From positions 1 to 64,000 of the forward strand of contig JBPRGH010000154.1 of assembly GCA_051418055.1 (NCBI GenBank): DNA of 64,000 nucleotides. The letters are read 5' to 3'. Below are positions 26,291 to 34,951 of the stretch, one piece after another. A model generated the notes under the pieces. That model made no database searches. It saw only the letters and a list, made by a program, of their open reading frames with translations, and had not been told where the DNA came from. The stretch comes from JBPRGH01 sp051418055. Lineage in GTDB: Bacteria > Bacteroidota > Bacteroidia > Cytophagales > Cyclobacteriaceae. The translations under genes and the position numbers were made by a program. The number at the start of each line of letters is the position of its first letter. Position 1 is the stretch's first letter.

Positions 26291-28393
26291 TTAATAAAAC
26301 TTATATCTCTCGTCTTCTATTTCAGCCTTTTCTTTAATTGCCGCAACAATATTTTCAGAAATTGTATTCGGGCCACGCTTTAGCTGATTTTTATACGTCT
26401 CATAATCGGCAATTTCAGGTGCCTGCGTTTTATTCTGCAAATGGATCACCAATACACCATTTTCACCTCTAAATGGTTCTGATGTTTCACCCTCCTCCAA
26501 TGAGAAGGCTACTCCTACAGCTTTAGGATCAGAGCCTATACCTGTCATGGAATTAGCACTTAATTTAAGATCTGACATGCTATATATATTTGCATCCTCA
26601 TTATAAACCTGTGCCATGTCCTCTAATGAACCATTCTTTTCTTTTAATTTAGAAATAATCAATTCACCCTGAAGTTTATCCTTCACTTCTTTTCTGATAT
26701 CATTTTTTACTTCACTTAACGGAAGGTATCCTTCTTCAATTTGATCAGTGACAGCTACCACAACATAAGCATTATTAAGCTCAAATACACTTGAAACGTC
26801 TCCTACATCAGCCTCACGGAATAACCATTGAACAATTTGACGAGCATCATCAAGTCTTCCTATAATACGATCATTTTTCTGAATATCTTCTACAGGAATA
26901 ACATTTAATCCCTGTTCTGCTGCTTTTTCCTCCAGCTCTTCAAGACCTGAAACCTCAGCTGCAAACAGATCTGCTTTACGATAAGCTTCATTTATAGTCT
27001 CCGTACCAGCTATGATATCACGCTCAATAGATGCTACTGTATAAAGCTTATTCTGCTTCACATCTCTCACGTTGACAATATGATAACCATATTCAGACTC
27101 AACGAGATTAGGTAATACTCCTTCCTGACGAGCATTGAATATTGCGTTTTCCAATTCTTCAACATATTTTCCTGATTGAAACCATCCCAGGTCTCCGCCA
27201 CGTGATGCAAGGCCATCTTCACTATGTTTTCTTGCCATAGCTGCAAAATCAGCACCCTCCTGGATCTCCCGGAGTATTTTTCTTGCTTCTTCACGGGCCT
27301 CACGTCTTGCTTCCTGCGTATCCTCATCCCACTTGATCAGGATATGGCTTGCCCTTGCATAGTCAACAGTGTCTTCAGCTGCTTCGGTAAGCTTGATGAT
27401 CTTATACCTGTTCCCTTCAAAGAAAGGGCCAGCGATCTCTCCCTGCTCCATAGTATCTATAGCCGCCTGTAAATTTGCGGGTAATGTTCCCGGCTTATAT
27501 GTCCTGTAGAAATTTACAGCATCCGTATTTACTGCAGCATATAGGGAATCGTCTTCAGTAGCTTTAAAGTCTCTGTAAATATCAATCATCTCCTCCCGTA
27601 CCATAGCCGAATCTTCTGCGCTGGCAAAAATCGGAAAGCTTACATATTTGATTGATTTACTTCCTTTAGTTTTAAATTCTTCTTTATTTTTCTCGTAATA
27701 CTCTTCTATATCAGATTCCGTTACATGTACGGCGGAGTCAGGAACTGCAGAATAAGGAACATATAAATATTTCACATCCGCAACATTATTTTGAGCCTGA
27801 TACTCTCTCATTGCCTCGGCAGTTGTAACATAATCAGTCTTTAGTATCAGGTTCTCATATTTCATACGCTCACGGGCAGGGCGAAGGTTTTGCTTATACA
27901 GGTTCCACTGCACCTGTACCTGAGGTGGCTGTTGCTGGATTGTCTGCAGATATTGTAAGAACATCTGGCGATCAAATTCTCCTGTTTCCGGATTAGTAAA
28001 GCTCTGGCGGATCCCCGGATCAATATTCTGACCCTGCACACGGTCCCACATTTCCTCTTCTGTAACTGTCACGCCCGCTTTTTTATACTGCTTCTCAACA
28101 GCATATTCATTGATCAGCATCTCCCATGCCTGTTCACGGATCGTTGTCATGTCTCTTTCAGTTGGCTGACGGTTCGTAGCCATCATAAACTGGTTCTCCA
28201 TTTCCTGGACCTTGGCCTGAAATTCCTGCAGGGCTATATTATGGCCTGCGATCTCTCCTATTTCATTATCATTTCCACCAAAGGTAGAACCAGGACCCAT
28301 GAAATCCATTAGTATGAATGACAAAATTGCGATGGATACTGCGGCCACCACAAGTTTCCCCATCTTATTCCTCAACGTGTTTATCAACGCCAT
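26291..28393 (-). CDS. SurA/PpiD-like periplasmic peptidyl-prolyl isomerase
   Basis: Membrane-anchored foldase for outer-membrane and exported proteins. One N-terminal transmembrane helix (LVVAAVSIAILSFILMDFMG) is followed by a SurA-N-like chaperone region. A parvulin rotamase domain lies around residues 335-440 (ASHILIKWDE, GADFAAMARKHSEDG, GGDLGWFQSGK, YGYHIVNV). A second, weaker rotamase-like segment follows near GSDPKAVGVAFSLEEGE. I start at the ATG at 28,393 with AAAGGAG seven bases upstream; an in-frame TTG at 28,420 lies before that site and is not used. About 700 residues, usual for the Bacteroidota form. Confidence 0.9.
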   Translation of the reverse strand: MALINTLRNKMGKLVVAAVSIAILSFILMDFMGPGSTFGGNDNEIGEIAGHNIALQEFQAKVQEMENQFMMATNRQPTERDMTTIREQAWEMLINEYAVEKQYKKAGVTVTEEEMWDRVQGQNIDPGIRQSFTNPETGEFDRQMFLQYLQTIQQQPPQVQVQWNLYKQNLRPARERMKYENLILKTDYVTTAEAMREYQAQNNVADVKYLYVPYSAVPDSAVHVTESDIEEYYEKNKEEFKTKGSKSIKYVSFPIFASAEDSAMVREEMIDIYRDFKATEDDSLYAAVNTDAVNFYRTYKPGTLPANLQAAIDTMEQGEIAGPFFEGNRYKIIKLTEAAEDTVDYARASHILIKWDEDTQEARREAREEARKILREIQEGADFAAMARKHSEDGLASRGGDLGWFQSGKYVEELENAIFNARQEGVLPNLVESEYGYHIVNVRDVKQNKLYTVASIERDIIAGTETINEAYRKADLFAAEVSGLEELEEKAAEQGLNVIPVEDIQKNDRIIGRLDDARQIVQWLFREADVGDVSSVFELNNAYVVVAVTDQIEEGYLPLSEVKNDIRKEVKDKLQGELIISKLKEKNGSLEDMAQVYNEDANIYSMSDLKLSANSMTGIGSDPKAVGVAFSLEEGETSEPFRGENGVLVIHLQNKTQAPEIADYETYKNQLKRGPNTISENIVAAIKEKAEIEDERYKFY

Positions 28394-28468
28394 CTTTTTT
28401 CTCCTTTTTAAAGGCCGCAAATTTAAATTTTAACGGCCCAAAATGCAAATTTATTTTCTTCTGTTATT

Positions 28469-29725
28469 TTATTCAGGTCTAACAGTGACCTTTACTGTTT
28501 CAATTCTAATATCCTGCATGGATTGAATAGTGAAGGTAAATGGTGGTAATTCCACCGCATCACCTATTTTAGGCAGGTCTTCCGTAATTGACAAAATTAA
28601 TCCGCCTAAAGTTTCATAATCTCCTGTTGGAAGTTCCCAGCTATACTCATCATTCAAATAATCTATTTCATGGCGTGCACTGAACATCCAGGTATTATCG
28701 TTTACCTGCGCTTCTACCCAATCATCAACATCATGCTCATCCTGTATTTCACCAAATATTTCTTCGATTATATCCTCAATACTAACAATTCCTGAGGTCC
28801 CACCAAATTCATCCACTACAAGAGCAAGGCTTTTATGCGTGGTGATGAATTGAACCATCAGCTCATTGGCCAGCATGGTTTCGGGAATATAGGTAATTGG
28901 AGTCAAAATATCGGCTATTTTTTTCGGCTTTTTAAATAACTCCAAAGAGTGACAATAACCTATAACCTCATCAATAGATTCCCGGTAAACAAGGATCTTT
29001 GAGTGCCCGCTTTCAACAAATGCCTTTTGAAGTTCTTCTATACTATCTTCAACATCTACTGCAACAATTTCTGTACGTGGGATCATACATTCCCTAACCC
29101 TGACGGTTTTAAATTCCAACGCATTATGAAATATTTTTGTATCAACCTCCACCTTTGAATCTGATTCAACCGAAAGCGTATTCTTAATATAGTTATTAAG
29201 ATCTGTAAGGTTATAGACTGGCCGGTCTTCGGCATATTCCAGGCGCATAACCTTTATAATGATACCTTTGCTTAACCAGACTATTATCCGTGTAACAGGT
29301 GTAAGTATCCATACAAGCGCATTCATAGGGATTGCAAAAAACTTTAATATCTGATTTGGATTGATCAGAAAAAGGCTTTTTGGTAAAAATTCTGCTGTTA
29401 AAAGAACCACTAATGTAGAGATCACTGTTTGAATGATCAGTAATGCTGCCTCATTGGTAATATATTGCACCAGCCATGGCTCAATCATTTTTGCCATATA
29501 AACACCATAGAGAACAAGTGCAATAGTATTCCCTACCAGTGTGGTGCTTATAAAACGTGAAGGATTTTTGATGAACCTGCTTAATATACGGCCATATAAT
29601 TTACCCTGCTGCCCCTGTAATTCTATATGAAGCCGATCAGAAGAAACAAATGCTATTTCCAATCCGGAAAATATAAAGGAAAAAAACAGACTAATAATAA
29701 TAGGCGTAAGATAAGTCCACTCCAT
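28469..29725 (-). CDS. CorC/HlyC family CBS-domain membrane protein
   Basis: Integral membrane protein of the DUF21-CBS-CorC_HlyC architecture, proposed for divalent cation (Mg/Co) handling. An N-terminal DUF21 region has four membrane segments (residues about 1-165). A CBS pair follows (residues about 200-325: VRECMIPRTEIVAVD, ALVVDEFGGTSGIVSIEDI), then the C-terminal FAD-like transporter-associated domain (GGLILSITEDLPKIGD). GldE of gliding bacteria has the same layout, so a gliding role is possible but unsupported here. Its ATG overlaps the small upstream gene's stop by one base (TAATG). Confidence 0.9.
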   Translation of the reverse strand: MEWTYLTPIIISLFFSFIFSGLEIAFVSSDRLHIELQGQQGKLYGRILSRFIKNPSRFISTTLVGNTIALVLYGVYMAKMIEPWLVQYITNEAALLIIQTVISTLVVLLTAEFLPKSLFLINPNQILKFFAIPMNALVWILTPVTRIIVWLSKGIIIKVMRLEYAEDRPVYNLTDLNNYIKNTLSVESDSKVEVDTKIFHNALEFKTVRVRECMIPRTEIVAVDVEDSIEELQKAFVESGHSKILVYRESIDEVIGYCHSLELFKKPKKIADILTPITYIPETMLANELMVQFITTHKSLALVVDEFGGTSGIVSIEDIIEEIFGEIQDEHDVDDWVEAQVNDNTWMFSARHEIDYLNDEYSWELPTGDYETLGGLILSITEDLPKIGDAVELPPFTFTIQSMQDIRIETVKVTVRPE

Positions 29726-29910
29726 TAACTTGTTTTTCTCTTAAGTTGATATGCAAAAAGTAACACAATTGATAACATAAAGATCCAATAGGAATGCATA
29801 AAACCCATTGTCATAAGTTGATGAACACCAATGATAAAAAAACCAACTGACGCCGACAACAACAGCACATCAATAAGTTTAGTTTTTTTAGTTTTCTTCT
29901 GATCCTTCAT
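29725..29910 (-). CDS. Small two-helix membrane protein, unknown
   Basis: A 61-residue protein: a basic KDQKKTKKTK start, then two hydrophobic helices (LIDVLLLSASVGFFIIGVHQ and SYWIFMLSIVLLFAYQL) and a short basic tail. No family is recognised. It is wedged between lptC (23-base overlap) and the CorC-like gene (1-base overlap), which strongly suggests a real, translationally coupled gene. I chose the second in-frame ATG (29,910) to reduce the lptC overlap; the first is at 29,925. Confidence 0.6.
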   Translation of the reverse strand: MKDQKKTKKTKLIDVLLLSASVGFFIIGVHQLMTMGFMHSYWIFMLSIVLLFAYQLKRKTS

Positions 29911-30433
29911 CAAGATAAAATTCACCCTCTACCTTTTTTATATAATAACTTGAAAAATCCTGTTTGGCTTCAAGGCCTGTACCATAAAGCACCTGCTCGC
30001 TTTCCTTAATGGTAACAAATTTTTCAGTAAATATTTTTTCTTTATCAGGCTGCCAGAATAACTCTTCTGTATTCAGCTGCTGACCTTTTTCTAAATTCTT
30101 AATAACAACATCACCAACACCCCTCCAAAGATTTTCTTCTTTCTCGTAATAAGCGGTATTGGCACGCAATGTAGAGGTTACTTTATTATTATCACCATAA
30201 AACTCAATATAGATCCCTTCAGGAAATTCCCTGTTGCCATTTTCAAATTCAAAAACTTTAGGGGCTTTAACATGAGTTTTAACTTCGGTAAGTTCGGTAT
30301 AAAACAATTCAACATTTTCCGCCTCTTTTAAAGGCCCCTGGTACTGCTTTATTTCCTTTATTTCTTCCGGTTTATCACAACTGATAAATCCCATTAAGAT
30401 AAATACTAAAATAACTGATGAAAATAACCTCAT
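29888..30433 (-). CDS. lptC: LPS export periplasmic protein LptC
   Basis: Component of the Lpt bridge that carries LPS across the periplasm. This is the 181-residue Bacteroidota form, with a lipoprotein-like start (LMGFISCDK) in place of the E. coli transmembrane helix. The LptC beta-jellyroll follows, with repeats such as YIEFYGDNNKVTSTLRANTAYY and EELFWQPDKEKIFTEKFVTI. It sits in a TPR / lptC / small membrane protein / CorC / PpiD string, all envelope functions. Confidence 0.85.
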   Translation of the reverse strand: MRLFSSVILVFILMGFISCDKPEEIKEIKQYQGPLKEAENVELFYTELTEVKTHVKAPKVFEFENGNREFPEGIYIEFYGDNNKVTSTLRANTAYYEKEENLWRGVGDVVIKNLEKGQQLNTEELFWQPDKEKIFTEKFVTIKESEQVLYGTGLEAKQDFSSYYIKKVEGEFYLDEGSEEN

Positions 30434-30451
30434 AACCTTTGCAAAAACAAA

Positions 30452-30480
30452 GCCCTTACCTGAATGATCCAGGCAAGGGC
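30452..30480 (-). terminator. Terminator between the TPR gene and lptC
   Basis: GC-rich stem GCCCTT-CCTG/CAGG-AAGGGC with one mismatch, followed leftward by a T-rich stretch. It may only partly attenuate readthrough into lptC. Confidence 0.7.
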
Positions 30481-30504
30481 AAGTTAATACTTATTAATGT
30501 ATTT

Positions 30505-31827
30505 TTAATCTCTCGCACGAATTTGAGTGTCCTCATTAATCCAGCAGCCTGTATTAATAGTTGCACCTCTTTCATGATTGAATGTAAAAATATCAGACTT
30601 TGAAGGAAACTGCTCTTTTGCAGACTGCATCAGCTTAGTATTTCCGGCCTTCTGAAACATATCATAAGCTGCCATAAATACTGCACGGTCTTTTACGGGA
30701 TCAACTTCCTTTTTACATTCGTTAAAGCTGTTGAAGTAAAGCAATCCAATATTTGTATATGCTTCTTTTTTAGTAGGATCTGCAGCAAGGGCCTTATAAT
30801 AAAGCTCTCTTGCGCCTGCTTTAGAACCCTGGTCTTTTTTCATATCTGCTAGCTTCATGTAGATATCAGCTTTGTTTGCAGGATCCTCAGTCAACTCTAT
30901 TGCCTGATTTAAATACTGCTCAGCACATTCAAGATCGCCATTAGCCAGACATTTGGTTCCGATATTTTTGGCAAGACCATAATCAGGCTCCTGCTCCTGG
31001 ATCTTTTTAGCTGTTTCCAGCCATAACGGATCATCAGTACATTTACCGGCAAGCATAAAGCTAAAGATCTTTTTTGCTATATTAATATCATCTGGGTTCT
31101 CCTTGAATTTAGGAGCCATATTCTCGCGAACAAAATCACAGTCAACATTTACAATATCTACAAGAATACCATCAATCCTTTCTTTATACTCCTTAAGCTT
31201 ATCAACACGCTCTCCCTTAGCCATCTTGATATCGATGATGCTCATGATCTCATCATAACGCTTCATTATATCCTCCTGCTCAAGGTTTTTTAAATATTTA
31301 GCATTATACTGGATCACACTCATATAAGGAAGGATGATATAGTAATCTACCTCCGCCTTATTCATTTCAAAGGTTTTGTCATAGAGCTCTAAAAGCTCAG
31401 GCCATTTTTGCTTATCGCGTATATTATATTTATAAGCAGAATAAGCTTTTCTGTTCAACACATCGCCAGCCTCATTACAATACTGGATCCTCATGTCGTA
31501 CATCATCATTAGAGAATCAATATATTCTTTCTTTTTTGCTTCATCTTCTGTTTGGTCAGCAAGATTTGAAAATATTTTTTCTCCATTTATATATAATGAG
31601 GTATTCAAATCAGGAGCATGCTGCAATAACCATCTGTGTGGCTTTACTGCTGCTGCATATTGTTCATTTCGAACGGCATCACTATAAAGTACATTTTTTT
31701 CCTCAGCAGTAGCTTTATCCTCCGGCCAATTCCAATCTGAACACTGTGCTTGTGCTCCTACAGAAGCCAGAAGAACCAGGATTAATCCCAAAAATTTAGT
31801 CGTCAATTTATTTCCTTTCATCTTCAT
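30505..31827 (-). CDS. Exported tetratricopeptide repeat protein
   Basis: A 440-residue secreted protein with a signal peptide (LGLILVLLASVGAQAQ). TPR motifs are visible in the second half: LAKNIGTKCLANGDLECAEQYLNQAIE, ANKADIYMKLADMKKDQGSKAGAREL and AYTNIGLLYFNS. The first half is helical and TPR-like but degenerate. The C-terminus has CWINEDTQIRARD. TPR repeats mediate protein contacts. Together with the outer-membrane protein just upstream it may form an envelope assembly or secretion complex, but that is inference. Confidence 0.85.
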   Translation of the reverse strand: MKMKGNKLTTKFLGLILVLLASVGAQAQCSDWNWPEDKATAEEKNVLYSDAVRNEQYAAAVKPHRWLLQHAPDLNTSLYINGEKIFSNLADQTEDEAKKKEYIDSLMMMYDMRIQYCNEAGDVLNRKAYSAYKYNIRDKQKWPELLELYDKTFEMNKAEVDYYIILPYMSVIQYNAKYLKNLEQEDIMKRYDEIMSIIDIKMAKGERVDKLKEYKERIDGILVDIVNVDCDFVRENMAPKFKENPDDINIAKKIFSFMLAGKCTDDPLWLETAKKIQEQEPDYGLAKNIGTKCLANGDLECAEQYLNQAIELTEDPANKADIYMKLADMKKDQGSKAGARELYYKALAADPTKKEAYTNIGLLYFNSFNECKKEVDPVKDRAVFMAAYDMFQKAGNTKLMQSAKEQFPSKSDIFTFNHERGATINTGCWINEDTQIRARD

Positions 31828-31834
31828 ATTGTTG

Positions 31835-33103
31835 TTAATCGTATTTTCTTCTAATAAACCATTGATCGTTAAATGTGATACCTAAACCAAATCTCCAAAC
31901 TTCTTCTTTTAAAACAGTTTCTTCTATATTTCCTCTGTTAGCGTAGTTTACCGCAAAGTCAATGCTGGAGAAGCGGCTTACTGGAAGTGATAAACCAAAA
32001 TTGATGCCAATCTCTTTAACCTGGTTATTATTTATTAAATAAGGTAAACGAGCATAGCTTATACCTCCACGGTAACTCACTCGTTTAAAGTAATTTGTTA
32101 CTGAAGTATAGTCAGGGGTAATCTCACCGCCTAAAATTACCCGCATTGCATCTGTCATATTATCATTCCCGCCTTCGAATCTTTTATAATCTGACCAACC
32201 CTGCATTTGTACCTCTAAACTTGCCTGCCAGTTCAATCCTTCAGAAAAAGTGAAACCAAATCCATAAGCGGAAGGCAGGAAAATATTTCCATCACTATCC
32301 ATCAAAGTATCAGCCTGGACAGGAATATTTAAATTATTTCTTCTTTCCAGTGTCCTAAAAAGGTTGGCGTTGACATTAGATGCAAAGTCATAGGTGGCAC
32401 CTACTGTTAACCTTATGTTTTTATTGAAAATACTATCTTTTGAAAAGGCCGCTCCTGCTGTCCAAATAATATCTGAAACAGACAATCTGTCATTCAGTGC
32501 AATGATATAAGTGAACACTGTAGAATCCGAATCCACAACTTGTGACTGGCTCTGTTCACGAATGGAGCTAAATAAATATGTTCCCCTTACTCCAAGATAA
32601 AAATCACTGCCTATACGAACACCATTTGACCAGTAGAACTGATTAAAACCTCCGGAACCTTCATTTAAAAAGCCAACTTCCCCGGAACCTTCAGGAAATT
32701 CCTTTATTTCTGAAATACTATAATTTACCGTACTATAAGGAGCAAGGCCTACTGAGGTGGTCCATCGACCATTTATTATAGGTAACGCCGTACCAAGGTA
32801 AGATATATTACCACCGCTGCTTACAGAATTATCATCTACTGTTTCTATAGTTCTTCTTTCTGTTGCAAAACCAGCACCAAAAACTGTTAAACTATTAAAT
32901 GGCAGAAGTGCGGGGTTCATGGTATTCATATACCATAAGGAACCGGTACTTATGCCTATCCCTCCCATACCATCATTATGTACCATAGAAAGATCCCGCA
33001 CCTCTCCTATTCCCAAAGCTGTTAGCGGTGACTTAGCAACCTGAGCTAAAGCAGATGTATTAAGAACAACACCGAGAACAACAACACTAAATACTTTCCA
33101 CAT
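31835..33103 (-). CDS. Outer-membrane protein, FadL-like barrel, unknown role
   Basis: A large exported beta-barrel protein of about 422 residues with a signal peptide ending ALAQ. After it comes a short N-terminal segment (SPLTALGIGEVRDLSMVHNDGMGGIGIS) and then many amphipathic strands rich in Tyr/Phe/Asn. The MGGIGIST...NPALL pattern resembles FadL/PorV-type barrels common in Bacteroidota. I start at the third possible ATG (33,103), which gives a clean signal peptide and a 17-base overlap with coaX; earlier starts at 33,130 and 33,121 are possible. Function unknown. Confidence 0.75.
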   Translation of the reverse strand: MWKVFSVVVLGVVLNTSALAQVAKSPLTALGIGEVRDLSMVHNDGMGGIGISTGSLWYMNTMNPALLPFNSLTVFGAGFATERRTIETVDDNSVSSGGNISYLGTALPIINGRWTTSVGLAPYSTVNYSISEIKEFPEGSGEVGFLNEGSGGFNQFYWSNGVRIGSDFYLGVRGTYLFSSIREQSQSQVVDSDSTVFTYIIALNDRLSVSDIIWTAGAAFSKDSIFNKNIRLTVGATYDFASNVNANLFRTLERRNNLNIPVQADTLMDSDGNIFLPSAYGFGFTFSEGLNWQASLEVQMQGWSDYKRFEGGNDNMTDAMRVILGGEITPDYTSVTNYFKRVSYRGGISYARLPYLINNNQVKEIGINFGLSLPVSRFSSIDFAVNYANRGNIEETVLKEEVWRFGLGITFNDQWFIRRKYD

Positions 33104-33806
33104 TATATTGTAAAATAACATTAAGCCCAACTAAAACTAAATCGGGGGCTGCAAATATGTGACCTTTAAATTTTTTATCAAAGTGTTTAGCATCACCTCC
33201 TGTAATAATCACCTGAATTTTACCGCCATTTGGGGTATAGGAGCGAATAAAATTTTGTATTTCAAAAAAAATTCCATTCATAACGCCACTTTCCATACAT
33301 GAAGCAGTAGAATTTCCTATTGGGTCAGGAAAATCAGAAGGTATATTTATTTGAGGAAGGCGTGCTGTAAAATGATTCATAGCTTTAAAACGCATTCCTG
33401 CTCCCGGACTTATTGCTCCGCCCATATAATTATTTTTTTCATCAAGAAAATCATAGGTAATACAGGTGCCTGCATCGATAACTAAAATATTTCTGCCGGG
33501 AAAAAGCTTTTGACCACCGGCAACAGCAGCAAGCCTGTCGGCTCCTAAGGTTTCCGGTGTTTTATATTTTAAATAAAAAGGTAACTTTAATTTAGAGCTA
33601 ACAGACAAAAAATTATTCTTTTTCCAATCTTCATCCTCAAAAAGCTCCCTTGCGGTGCTACTGCCTATAACAAATGAAGGATTTTTAGCATTAATTAAAT
33701 GTTTAAGTTCATCAACAGATATATTCTCCTGTTTTGCTTGTAATTTTTCACCCTCAAACCAACCTGTTTTTATTTTAGTATTACCAATATCGATAGCAAG
33801 ATTCAT
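33087..33806 (-). CDS. coaX: Type III pantothenate kinase
   Basis: First step of coenzyme A synthesis: phosphorylates pantothenate. CoaX signatures present: LAIDIGNTKIKTGWF (phosphate-1 loop), TLGADRLAAVAGG, VIDAGTCITYDFLD and GGAISPGAGMRFKAM, then ITGGDA. Length (239) is typical. Divergent from anmK by about 30 bases, so both promoters overlap or share that gap. It heads the leftward envelope block. Confidence 0.93.
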   Translation of the reverse strand: MNLAIDIGNTKIKTGWFEGEKLQAKQENISVDELKHLINAKNPSFVIGSSTARELFEDEDWKKNNFLSVSSKLKLPFYLKYKTPETLGADRLAAVAGGQKLFPGRNILVIDAGTCITYDFLDEKNNYMGGAISPGAGMRFKAMNHFTARLPQINIPSDFPDPIGNSTASCMESGVMNGIFFEIQNFIRSYTPNGGKIQVIITGGDAKHFDKKFKGHIFAAPDLVLVGLNVILQYNVESI

Positions 33807-33835
33807 AATATGTATAACGGAAAGAATTCAAAAAT

Positions 33836-34927
33836 ATGAAAAAGAATAATGTTTATAAAGCAGTTGGTGTAATGTCAGGCACTTCCCTTGATGGATTAGA
33901 TATTGCTTACACCGAATTTAAAAAGAATAATGATAAATGGACATATAATGCAAAAGCTGTCACTACTATAGAATATACTGATGATATTAAAAATAAATTC
34001 AAAAAGGCACTTAAAATGCCGGGTGCTGAACTTTCAGCATTTGATTCAGCATATGGCCTGTGGATCGGTGAGCAGATAAAAAAATTTATAGAGAAAAATA
34101 ACCTTAACCCCGATTTTATTGCTTCTCATGGCCATACTATATTTCATCAGCCCGACAATAACTTTACACTTCAAATTGGAGATGGCAGTTCAATTCATGC
34201 CGTAGCGGAAGTCCCAGTAATTTATAATTTCAGAAAGCTGGATGTAGCGCTTGGTGGCCAGGGTGCCCCTCTTGTGCCTGTGGGTGATGCACTTCTTTTT
34301 AATGAATACGACTTCTGCATAAATATCGGAGGTATAGCAAATGTTACTAAAAACACCTCAGAAGAATTGCTCGCCTATGACATTTGTCCTGCTAACATGG
34401 TCCTCAATCATTTGGCTAAACGTGCAGGTGCCTCTTATGATGATAAAGGAGAAATTGCTGCAAGTGGTAAATTAATAGAACCTCTTCTTAATGAAATAGA
34501 GAGTATCGATTACTATCAAAAAGATGGCCCGAAATCGCTGGGCTTTGAATATGTGTCGGAAAAATATCTGCCGTATCTGTCAAAAGATTATGTAGTAGAA
34601 GACCTGCTTCACACTTATTGTCATCATATAGCTAAGATGATCAGTGTTGAATTATTGAAGTTAAACGGCAAGGAAGGTCAAAAAGCATTGGTTACCGGAG
34701 GAGGGGCTTACAATAAATACCTTATTGACCTGATAAAGAAATACTGCCAGCCGGTAGAAGTTGAAGTGCCTGATAAACAGCTGTTAGAGTATAAAGAATC
34801 AATAATCTTTGCTTTTTTAGGAGTATTACGTGTGGCAGGTGAAAATAATGTCTGGGCACGGGTAACGGGCGCTTCAAGAGATAGCTGTAGTGGAACTTTA
34901 GTAGGCACCTTAAAGGAAAATTCCTAG
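33836..34927 (+). CDS. anmK: Anhydro-N-acetylmuramic acid kinase
   Basis: Recycles peptidoglycan: phosphorylates and hydrolyses 1,6-anhydro-MurNAc to MurNAc-6-phosphate. The ATP-binding signature GVMSGTSLDGLDIAY is at the N-terminus. GQGAPLVPVGD, NIGGIANVT and LVTGGGAYNKYL follow. The usual DTGPGN motif is replaced by YDICPANMVLNHLA, a Bacteroidota variant. Length (363) is normal. Followed 25 bases on by an amino-acid dehydrogenase gene, possibly cotranscribed. Confidence 0.93.
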   Translation: MKKNNVYKAVGVMSGTSLDGLDIAYTEFKKNNDKWTYNAKAVTTIEYTDDIKNKFKKALKMPGAELSAFDSAYGLWIGEQIKKFIEKNNLNPDFIASHGHTIFHQPDNNFTLQIGDGSSIHAVAEVPVIYNFRKLDVALGGQGAPLVPVGDALLFNEYDFCINIGGIANVTKNTSEELLAYDICPANMVLNHLAKRAGASYDDKGEIAASGKLIEPLLNEIESIDYYQKDGPKSLGFEYVSEKYLPYLSKDYVVEDLLHTYCHHIAKMISVELLKLNGKEGQKALVTGGGAYNKYLIDLIKKYCQPVEVEVPDKQLLEYKESIIFAFLGVLRVAGENNVWARVTGASRDSCSGTLVGTLKENS

Positions 34928-34951
34928 ATTTGGGGCTTCTTAAAAGTGACC

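Noticed and set aside
28394..28420. TTG start of the PpiD-like gene
   Set aside because: A good AAAGGAG site precedes the ATG at 28,393, and the TTG lies upstream of that site.
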